Shown: positions 41,522-48,922 of the stretch, one piece after another
Layout of the letters: each line of letters begins with the position of its first letter
Numbering within the stretch: the first letter of the stretch is position 1
Assembly (NCBI RefSeq): GCF_038443385.1
Contig: NZ_CP151726.1
Location: 1,612,001 to 1,676,000 of the forward strand
DNA from: Stieleria varia
Lineage (GTDB): Bacteria > Planctomycetota > Planctomycetia > Pirellulales > Pirellulaceae
Direction: 5' to 3'
Length of the DNA stretch: 64,000 nt
The notes under the pieces: model-generated
Database searches by the model: none
Told to the model about the DNA's origin: nothing
Seen by the model: the letters and a program-made list of their open reading frames with translations, nothing else
Translations under genes and position numbers: made by a program

Positions 41522-42487
41522 TCACGATCCTCTGCGAAGCGTCTCTGAAGGATATTCCCCAAAAATTTGAAAGTATCGTCCCGCGAATCTTCCAATATCA
41601 AAGAAGCCGAACTTCATAGCGACAGCGGCAACGGTCGTACTGTGTGGAGTGCTATTCATCAGCACCCGACGAGCGAGATGGTGCCGATGGTTTAGGAGAT
41701 AAGTTTTCGGAGTTAGTCCAAGCTGCTCCTGAAATGTCGCGAGAAGCGTGCGCTGACTGACTCCGAGCATAGTGGCTATTTCGGGCACCGACGACTCCCA
41801 TGCACTCGTGTCATTGACCAACTCGATCGCTCGGCAAATCAACGCTTTGCGATTTACTTCTGACTTGAGTTCAATTGGACGTGTTGAGCTAGTTCGTTCT
41901 TCGAACAGCTCGCGGAATACAAATAGAAGGTTCGCCTGTATCGTTTCTGCGACGCAATCCGAACATGTGTCAGAACTTCTACTCGTGGCCGCGGGGAATG
42001 CTGCATCCAAGGCTGATCTAATCCGGTGGATAAGTCGGCCATCGACTTCGATCACTCCAGCCGAACCTAGCTCCGTTGGGATCTTATCGGGAACGGCAAG
42101 GCAGATGCTTGGTATGTAGACGGTATACCATTCGACGGGCCCTCGACCAGAAAAACGGAACTCGGATCGCGGCGGTAAGACAGCGATCGAGCCATCTACC
42201 AGAAGTTTCCCATTGAGAGGTACGGGGGCTCCGGATCGCAGAAAATAGAATGCCCAGCCTTCGGGTTTGACGGCGCCTTGCGTCAGTAAGCCGCTACCCT
42301 CAATTCCATGTTGTAATCGCAGCGACCCAATTTCCCGCTGCTGGATTGACCAGCACCTCTCGTACGGATGCAGCAGCCGGACATCTAGATCCGCATCATG
42401 GATGGCCTCAGCGTAGGCTTCAAAATTGGTGAAGGTGGTCGTCACGGTCGCTTTGGCATGCTGAAGTTGAAAGTTTAACCGAGCCAT
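41522..42487 (-). CDS. AraC-family transcriptional regulator
   Basis: 321 residues. The C-terminal 100 residues are the two-HTH AraC domain: ELVNDTSAWESSVPEIATMLGVSQRTLLATFQEQLGLTPKTYLLNHR, then VAAVAMKFGFFDIGRFAGRYFQIFGEYPSETLRR. The N-terminal 200 residues resemble a cupin-like ligand domain (LLVDGSIAVLPPRSEFRFSGRGPVEWYTVYIP). It is transcribed divergently from the first arylsulfatase gene, with 164 bp between, so it is the likely regulator of the sulfatase/DUF1254 genes. The inducer is unknown. Confidence 0.9.
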   Translation of the reverse strand: MARLNFQLQHAKATVTTTFTNFEAYAEAIHDADLDVRLLHPYERCWSIQQREIGSLRLQHGIEGSGLLTQGAVKPEGWAFYFLRSGAPVPLNGKLLVDGSIAVLPPRSEFRFSGRGPVEWYTVYIPSICLAVPDKIPTELGSAGVIEVDGRLIHRIRSALDAAFPAATSRSSDTCSDCVAETIQANLLFVFRELFEERTSSTRPIELKSEVNRKALICRAIELVNDTSAWESSVPEIATMLGVSQRTLLATFQEQLGLTPKTYLLNHRHHLARRVLMNSTPHSTTVAAVAMKFGFFDIGRFAGRYFQIFGEYPSETLRRGS

Positions 42488-42651
42488 GGGAGGGTGCCCA
42501 GCAAGGAAATTTTACCAGATTTTCTTGATTTTGCGAATTCTACGTAGAGCTTCCGGTCCAATTGGTTACGCTCCACAGGTTTAGCCCAGAAGTCTTCTTG
42601 TCCGGCACCCCGGTCTTTTCAGGAACGACTCATCTTCCACTGGAGACACGA

Positions 42652-44235
42652 ATGAGAATCCATTTGCCTTCCCACATCCTTTTGCTGACGGCCGCGGTGG
42701 TGGCTTCCGTGGCAATGGTACCCGCGGTTCAAGCTCAAACTGCAAAGCAACCTAATGTGCTCGTCATTTGGGGCGACGACATTGGCACCGAGAACATCAG
42801 TTACCACAACCGCGGCATGATGGGCTTCAAGACGCCGAGCATCGATCGTATAGCGAAAGAGGGCGTGTTTTTTACTGACTACTATGGGCAGCAAAGTTGC
42901 ACAGCGGGTCGAGCGGCCTTCATCAATGGCTCTTGCCCCGTTCGTACCGGCATGACCAAGGTCGGCATACCCGGCGCACCTGAAGGGTGGCAAAAGACAG
43001 ACGTCACCATGGCCACGGTCATGAAGAGCCTCGGCTACGCCACTGGTCAGTTCGGTAAGAATCACCAAGGGGATCGAGACGAGCATCTGCCCACGATGCA
43101 TGGCTTCGATGAATTCCTCGGCAATCTCTACCACCTCAACGCCGAAGAAGAACCAGAAAACGAGGATTACCCGGGCGACATGGTGTTGCCTGGAGGAAAG
43201 ACATTCAAAGACGTCTTTGGCCCTCGCGGTGTGCTGCGTTGTAAAGCCGACGGCAACGGTGGCCAAACAATCGAAGATACAGGACCGTTGACCAAGCAAC
43301 GGATGGAAACCATCGATGAGGAAACTCTGGCCGCCGCCAAGGAGTTCATCACTCGCCAGACCAAGTCCGGAAAGCCGTTCTTCTGCTGGTGGAATGGCAC
43401 CCGCATGCACTTTCGAACTCACGTCAAGAAAGAGAATCGTCACAAAGGCAATGACGAATACACCGACGGAATGATCGAGCACGATATGCACGTCGGCGAG
43501 CTTCTCAAGCTGCTGGATGATCTCGGAATCGCAGATAACACCATCGTCCAGTACTCGACCGACAACGGTCCGCACTACAACACTTGGCCCGATGCGGGAA
43601 CGACTCCTTTTCGCAGCGAAAAGAATTCGAACTGGGAAGGCGCCTACCGCGTTCCTTGCTTCGTTAGGTGGCCCGGCAAATTCCCAGCTGGCGAAGTACG
43701 CAACGGCATCGTCTCGCACGAAGACTGGTTGCCTACATTCGCCGCCGCCGGTGGCAACACAGAGATCGTGGAGCAGCTGAAAAAGGGAGTCGAGCTCAAC
43801 GGCCGCACTTATAAGAACTTTATCGATGGCGCTAACCAACTGGACTACATCAACGGCAAATCCGCCGAGTCACCACGACCCAATTTCATGTATGTGAATG
43901 ACGACGGCCAAATCGTTGCCATGCGATATAATGATTGGAAAGCAGTCTTTCTCGAAAACCGCGGCCAGGCATTCGAAGTTTGGCGGGAGCCCTTTACCGA
44001 GCTACGCGTGCCGCTGTTGTTCAACCTTCGCCGCGATCCTTACGAAAAGGCTCAGCACAATTCGAATACATACAACGATTGGTTCCTCGATCGCGTTTAC
44101 ATCCTCGCACCCATGCAACGAGTTGCTGGACAGTTCCTCATGACGATGAAGGACTATCCGCCCAGCCAGACGCCTGGATCCTTCAACCTGGAAGGCATCC
44201 AGAAGAAGATCGAAGCCACCATGGGTGGCAGGTAA
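42652..44235 (+). CDS. Arylsulfatase
   Basis: 527 residues from the ATG at 42652, just after GGAGACACGA. Signal peptide about 1-27 (ILLLTAAVVASVAMVPAVQAQ). NVLVIWGDDIGTENIS is the first metal site; the active-site block is QQSCTAGRAAF, in which the Cys of C-T-A-G-R is converted to formylglycine. HCxxG-like GKNHQGDRDEHLP, then STDNGPHYNTWPDAGTTPFRSEK, supply the other metal ligands and the lysine. Hydrolyses sulfate esters, probably of algal polysaccharides, in the periplasm or outside. A second sulfatase follows after 90 bp. Confidence 0.92.
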   Translation: MRIHLPSHILLLTAAVVASVAMVPAVQAQTAKQPNVLVIWGDDIGTENISYHNRGMMGFKTPSIDRIAKEGVFFTDYYGQQSCTAGRAAFINGSCPVRTGMTKVGIPGAPEGWQKTDVTMATVMKSLGYATGQFGKNHQGDRDEHLPTMHGFDEFLGNLYHLNAEEEPENEDYPGDMVLPGGKTFKDVFGPRGVLRCKADGNGGQTIEDTGPLTKQRMETIDEETLAAAKEFITRQTKSGKPFFCWWNGTRMHFRTHVKKENRHKGNDEYTDGMIEHDMHVGELLKLLDDLGIADNTIVQYSTDNGPHYNTWPDAGTTPFRSEKNSNWEGAYRVPCFVRWPGKFPAGEVRNGIVSHEDWLPTFAAAGGNTEIVEQLKKGVELNGRTYKNFIDGANQLDYINGKSAESPRPNFMYVNDDGQIVAMRYNDWKAVFLENRGQAFEVWREPFTELRVPLLFNLRRDPYEKAQHNSNTYNDWFLDRVYILAPMQRVAGQFLMTMKDYPPSQTPGSFNLEGIQKKIEATMGGR

Positions 44236-44251
44236 TATCCGCGAACGATCA

Positions 44252-44283
44252 ATGGGCCGTCGCCAGTTTCGGCAACGGCCCAT
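44252..44283 (+). terminator. Hairpin between the sulfatase genes
   Basis: ATGGGCCGTCGCC pairs with GGCAACGGCCCAT (one mismatch) around a 6-nt loop. There is no T-run, so it may protect mRNA or attenuate transcription between the two genes. Confidence 0.45.
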
Positions 44284-44325
44284 CAGTCAGAAGCTCTCGA
44301 ATCAAAGTTCCAATTTGCACATTAT

Positions 44326-45876
44326 ATGAAAAATAAGAACGTACTCCTCGCCATTCTCTTTGCTGCCATCGCAGTGACGTCCGTCCAGGCACAGGACAAG
44401 AAACCCAACATCCTCGTCATTTTCCCAGATGATGTGGGGTGGCAGAATATCAGCGCCTACGGCCACGGCACGATGGGCTACCGGACGCCTCACATCGACC
44501 GCATCGCTCGTGAGGGAGTCATGTTCACGGATCATTACGCCCAGCCGTCCTGCACCGCCGGACGTGCCGCTTTCATTACCGGCCAGTATCCCATCCGCAG
44601 CGGCATGACCACCGTCGGTCGACCCGGCGCGGCACTCGGATTAAAGCCGGAATCTCCGACTCTGGCAGAAGTGCTCAAACCGTTGGGTTACGCCACCGGA
44701 CAGTTCGGCAAGAACCACCTTGGCGACCGCAACGAGCACCTGCCGACCGTGCATGGATTCGATGAGTTCTTCGGCAATCTCTATCACCTCAACACCCAGG
44801 AAGAATTCGAGCAGGTGGACTATCCAAAGGACCCGGAGTTCTTCAAGAAATACGGCACGCGCGGCGTGCTGCATAGCTATGCCACCGATGTCGATGACCC
44901 AACAGTCGATCCCCGCTTCGGCAAGGTCGGCAAACAAAAGATCGAAGACACCGGACAACTTGGCAGAGAGCGGATGAAGACGATGGATGAGACATTCATG
45001 GCTACCAGCCTCGACTTCATGAAACGCTCGCAGGAGGCGGACAAGCCGTTCTTCGTGTGGTTCAATACCTGCCGCATGCACATGTATACGCGGCTGAGCG
45101 ACGAGAGTCGCTACCTTGCCCAACCCTATACAACCGAGCACGATTTCTATGGCAGCGGTTTGATCGAACACGACATGCAGATTGGCAAGCTGCTCGACAG
45201 CATGCAAGAGATGGGCGTGCTGGACAATACCATCATCGTTTACACCACCGACAACGGCCCGGAGCACAGCGCCCGTCTCCATGGCGGCACTACGCCTTTC
45301 CGCGGCGAAAAAATGACGACCTACGAGGGTGGCGTGCGCGTCCCGATGATGGTGCGCTGGCCCCGCCATATTCCCGCAGGTCAAGTGCTCAGCGGCATCC
45401 AATCCCACATGGACATCTTCACCACGCTCGCCGCAGCAGCGGGCGCACCCGACGTCGTGGCCAAGATGCGGACCGAGCGAAAGCAGTACATCGACGGCGT
45501 TAACAATCTCGACTACTGGCTTGGGAAGACCGAGGAAAGTGCCCGAGACAGCTTTATCTATTACCACGAGTCCACGGTTCGGGCGATCCGCTACAAGCAG
45601 TGGAAGCTGAACTTCGAAACCAGCGAGAACTACTACGATCCTTACGTGAAGCAGAAGTTCCCAGTCATTTTCAACCTCCGCATGGATCCCTTCGAAAGCT
45701 TCGACGGTCTAACCGACCGCTCCGACATCGTTCAGGCCAAGCAGTGGCTGAACGAACCGGTGCAGGAGATCCTCGGCGAGCATATCCAGTCACTCACCGA
45801 ATTTCCTCCGGCTCAGAAAGCCGCAACCTTCGACTTCAGCGAGATCATGAAGTCGTTGCAATCCGGAAAACAGTAG
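44326..45876 (+). CDS. Arylsulfatase
   Basis: 516 residues with a short signal peptide (VLLAILFAAIAVTSVQAQ). Family motifs: NILVIFPDDVGWQNIS (metal), PSCTAGRAAF (formylglycine Cys in C-T-A-G-R), GKNHLGDRNEHLP, TTDNGPEHSARLHGGTTPFRGEK. It is closely related to the preceding sulfatase in both motifs and length, so a tandem duplication is likely. The stop lies 53 bp before the left end of the ISKra4-type insertion. Which sulfated sugar it acts on cannot be read from the sequence. Confidence 0.92.
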   Translation: MKNKNVLLAILFAAIAVTSVQAQDKKPNILVIFPDDVGWQNISAYGHGTMGYRTPHIDRIAREGVMFTDHYAQPSCTAGRAAFITGQYPIRSGMTTVGRPGAALGLKPESPTLAEVLKPLGYATGQFGKNHLGDRNEHLPTVHGFDEFFGNLYHLNTQEEFEQVDYPKDPEFFKKYGTRGVLHSYATDVDDPTVDPRFGKVGKQKIEDTGQLGRERMKTMDETFMATSLDFMKRSQEADKPFFVWFNTCRMHMYTRLSDESRYLAQPYTTEHDFYGSGLIEHDMQIGKLLDSMQEMGVLDNTIIVYTTDNGPEHSARLHGGTTPFRGEKMTTYEGGVRVPMMVRWPRHIPAGQVLSGIQSHMDIFTTLAAAAGAPDVVAKMRTERKQYIDGVNNLDYWLGKTEESARDSFIYYHESTVRAIRYKQWKLNFETSENYYDPYVKQKFPVIFNLRMDPFESFDGLTDRSDIVQAKQWLNEPVQEILGEHIQSLTEFPPAQKAATFDFSEIMKSLQSGKQ

Positions 45877-45929
45877 CTGCGAATATTAAGCGACGAGTAA
45901 ACGGCCAATCGCCATCTTTCGTCCTCGAT

Positions 45930-47653
45930 GAGTGTGACCGGCAACCCGCGAGGCTTCTGCGGAGCATTGCGGAATCTGGGTAAACAAAAAGCGGCCAACC
46001 TGCCATGATTTGGGTTCTAACTTCCAGGTATCAAAGGCAGGAGGCCGCTGAAATGAGCGTCGAACATTCAAGCGATATTGACAACCCCACTTCGTCTTCT
46101 TTTCCGCAGTCGCCCGAGCAAATCGCCGAGAAACTGCAGCAGTGCGGCGACACCATCCGAGAACACGTCGTCAATGCTTCTAAATGCGGCCAGTCTTTCG
46201 ATGAAACCGAGCGTGCCGTGTGGAATCTTGTCTTGAAAACCGGCTTTCTGGCGATGGAGCTCTTCACCAAACTCCAAGGCAAGGGGGACCTTGGTGATCA
46301 AGCGGTCAGCGAATCAGGCAAAACACTGCGACGCAGCGAGAAACCGACCGACACGGTGGTTCGGTCGATTTTCGGTGAACACGCCTTTCAACAGTACACC
46401 TACAGCCCGGGAAAGAACAAGAGAATCGAACTGCATCCGATCAGCGCCCGCATGCAACTGCCGGAGCACCGCTGGTCGTACCTGCTCCAAGAGTTCTCCC
46501 AAATGTTCTGCGTCGAATCCGCATTCAACCAGGCCGCTGATAATCTCGAACTCGTTTTCGGAGCGAAATTCTCGATCGACACGCTCGAACAGACCAGCCA
46601 GAGAATGGGGGTCCAGGCCGATGCCTTTCTGGACGACTTGCCCACGCCCAAAAAGAAGGATGAAGCCGAGCTTCTCGTCGCTTCGGCCGACTGCAAGGGC
46701 GTTCCCTTGATCAAAGACGATGCCGCCAAAGTGGCTGCTTTTGAGACAGCAAAGAAACGGCCCGGAAACCGTCGCATGGCAACGGTCACGAGTGCTTACA
46801 CCGTCGATCCCTATGTTCGCACAGCCGAGCAAATTGTCGCTGCCTTGTTCCGTGATGACAAAGAACCCGGCACGCAATCACGCAAGAGCAAAAAGAAACG
46901 ACCGCGGCCAAAGCACAAGCATACATCGGCTCACTTTCCCGCGACCTTCGTGGACGACGATACGGAGGTTCCCATCAGCGGTATCCACGAGGGGATCGCA
47001 TGGCTCGCAGATCAAGTCAGTGTCCGCCGAAAGAAACTCCAAGTGATCATTCTGTTAATGGACGGTCAGCAGAGCCTCTGGGAAGTCGCGCAGTTACACT
47101 TAGGCGACGATCCATTAGTGGTGCCAATCTTGGACATCATTCACGTAGCGACTTACGTGTGGGAGGCTTCGTCATTGTTCGAGAAATCCAGCGAAAAGCG
47201 AGCAGCGTTTACGCGGGAGCGATTGCTGAAAATCCTGCGTGGTGAGGTCAACGGGGTGATCCGAGGGCTACGTCGAATGGGTTCGCTTGGGAAACTCAAG
47301 GGCGATAAACTCAAAGACCTTCGACGCATCTGTGGTTACTTCGAGAAACACAAGGATCGGATGCGTTACGACGAATATCTTGCTGCAGGCTACCCGATTG
47401 CCTCGGGTGTGATCGAAGGCGCGTGCGGGCACTTGGTAAAGGACCGCATGGAACGAAGCGGGATGCGTTGGACGCTGGAAGCTGCACGGAGCATGCTCAA
47501 CGTGCGGGCGGTATTTCAGAGTGACTACTGGGATAAATTCTGCAAACAGCGAGTCACGGAGTTGAGCGAGAGCACCCATCCAAACCGTAACATGGTCTGC
47601 CACTACACTCCGCTTACCATGGCATGTTAACCGGCGGGTTGCCGGTCACACTC
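45930..47653 (+). mobile_element. Complete ISKra4-type insertion sequence
   Basis: 1724 bp with perfect 20-bp terminal inverted repeats GAGTGTGACCGGCAACCCGC (45930-45949 and its complement 47634-47653). It is flanked by the 9-bp direct target duplication GTCCTCGAT (45921-45929 and 47654-47662). It contains one transposase gene. Perfect ends and target duplication indicate a recent insertion, into the gap downstream of the second sulfatase. Confidence 0.95.
46053..47630 (+). CDS. ISKra4-family transposase
   Basis: 525 residues from the ATG at 46053, preceded by the strong site GGCAGGAGG; a longer frame from 46005 lacks one. The sequence (QYTYSPGKNKRIELHPISARMQLPEHRWSYLL; ASADCKGVPLIKDD; SAYTVDPYVRTAEQIVAALF; VIILLMDGQQSLWEVAQLHL; MERSGMRWTLEAARSMLNVRAV) matches the ISKra4 transposase group. 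ADCKGVP and the LMDGQ strand hold candidate acidic catalytic residues. It lies inside intact inverted repeats. Confidence 0.92.
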   Translation: MSVEHSSDIDNPTSSSFPQSPEQIAEKLQQCGDTIREHVVNASKCGQSFDETERAVWNLVLKTGFLAMELFTKLQGKGDLGDQAVSESGKTLRRSEKPTDTVVRSIFGEHAFQQYTYSPGKNKRIELHPISARMQLPEHRWSYLLQEFSQMFCVESAFNQAADNLELVFGAKFSIDTLEQTSQRMGVQADAFLDDLPTPKKKDEAELLVASADCKGVPLIKDDAAKVAAFETAKKRPGNRRMATVTSAYTVDPYVRTAEQIVAALFRDDKEPGTQSRKSKKKRPRPKHKHTSAHFPATFVDDDTEVPISGIHEGIAWLADQVSVRRKKLQVIILLMDGQQSLWEVAQLHLGDDPLVVPILDIIHVATYVWEASSLFEKSSEKRAAFTRERLLKILRGEVNGVIRGLRRMGSLGKLKGDKLKDLRRICGYFEKHKDRMRYDEYLAAGYPIASGVIEGACGHLVKDRMERSGMRWTLEAARSMLNVRAVFQSDYWDKFCKQRVTELSESTHPNRNMVCHYTPLTMAC

Positions 47654-47708
47654 GTCCTCGATGTCAATCCTCAACTGACGCCAATATGATTTTTGGAGTC
47701 TGTGATTT

Positions 47709-48446
47709 ATGAACTCCAGGCGCAAACCGAAACTCCTCGCAGTAGCAATCCTTTTCGCGGTGTTTTGCACGAATGCCTTCGCGCAGCAAGTGCCGTTGCC
47801 CAAGACAGCGGCGGACGTGCTTGGCCCGCCCGGCGGCACCTTGATGACCAAGGAATACGTCCAGGCAGTCGGCCGCATGGCGTACATCTGGGGCTGGCCG
47901 CTGGTCAACCTGGGAAATCGCAGCGTCGCGTTCAGCAGTTTCAAGCAGCCCGTGTCCTTATTTTTTTCTTTCAACGTCGAGCACTCGTCAAAGAATTACC
48001 TAATCATGAACTTTCGAAGAGCTTGTAAGAACATAGGCAACGGAGTTGCTATGCTCAGTCTCGCCAAGGCAACAACTTCGGTTTTGAACCATAGAGGCAG
48101 CGCTTTCACAGAATCGATCCCTGTGACGCATTTTGGAATCTGGATCGCACTCGCGATCGTTGGGGCAGCACCCGTGTATGGCCAAGTTGCGGACAAAATC
48201 TTTCGCGGCGGCAACATCGTAACAGTCAACGACGCAGAGCCGATTGCGGAAACAGTAGCAATTGAAGATCGAAAGATCTTGGCTGTTGGCTCCAATGATG
48301 AAATCGTGAAACACCAGGCCACAGAAACGGAAGTAGTCGATTTGGCTGGCCGTGCGTTGCTTCCTGGATTCATCGATGGCCAGGGTCATTGCTTTGCAAC
48401 AGGTATTCAAGCTGCCTCGGCAAACTTGCTCGCTCCCCCAGATTAA
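47709..48446 (+). pseudogene. Chimeric relic: DUF1254 N-terminus joined to amidohydrolase N-terminus
   Basis: The first 80 residues are a signal peptide plus a DUF1254 start (MNSRRKPKLLAVAILFAVF; EYVQAVGRMAYIWGWPLVNLGNRSVAFSSF). Near 47950 the sequence changes to an unrelated start. From an internal ATG at 48006 it reads a second signal-like segment (FGIWIALAIVGAAPVYGQ), then the opening of a YtcJ-like amidohydrolase: ADKIFRGGNIVTVND, DRKILAVGSNDEIV, DLAGRALLPGFIDGQGHC. A stop follows at 48446, and only short eroded fragments continue (to about 48600). Both genes are truncated, so neither should function. Confidence 0.75.
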
Positions 48447-48559
48447 GCAAACGTTCTGTCACAACTTGAATCAAACGAAACTGCCTTCAATCCCCCGGAG
48501 CTCGACGAAAAGGGGAAGCGAAACGCTGCTCGGATGATGCAGGAGATGGAATGTGACGT

Positions 48560-48862
48560 TCAATTTTGGTGGATTCGGCCTTCGCGCAACTCAAGATCGA
48601 CGGGATTGGAAGGAAGGTTCCAATGTACAACCGCGTGGCAATATGGATGAAAATCAAGCCCCTCCTGGCCGACAGAAGTTGATGCCAAGACAAATGGCCA
48701 GAATGGGGAATCGAAAGCGGATCGAACCTGTGAACGCATCAGCCTGAGATTTCGTCGTGCGGAGCGATAGAGCTCCTGCGACTTCCTGAACAATCTGTTT
48801 GGCGAACTGTAGGCTCGGCTTGCCAGGCAATCCGATTGCACGATCGGTTCGTCGATCGACAT
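48560..48862 (-). pseudogene. Helicase C-terminal motif fragment
   Basis: Minus-strand relic with FWPFVLASTSVGQEGLDFHPYCHAVVHWNLPSNPVDLELREGRIHQN. This is the motif V-VI segment of superfamily 2 helicases of the SNF2-like, phage-defence-associated type (STSVGQEGLDFH, HWNLPxNPVDLExREGRxHR). The final arginine finger is QN here. No ATPase core is nearby, so only a decayed fragment of about 100 residues remains between the amidohydrolase relic and the kinase gene. Confidence 0.7.
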
Positions 48863-48922
48863 CGCTCACGACAGTAGCTCAACAAGTTGGAAGAGTTTTC
48901 GCCAAATACTTGGACTGATTAT

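Noticed and set aside
42619..43839. 406-residue minus-strand frame
   Set aside because: Antisense of the first arylsulfatase; the sulfatase motifs decide the strand.
44641..45567. 308-residue minus-strand frame
   Set aside because: Antisense of the second arylsulfatase.
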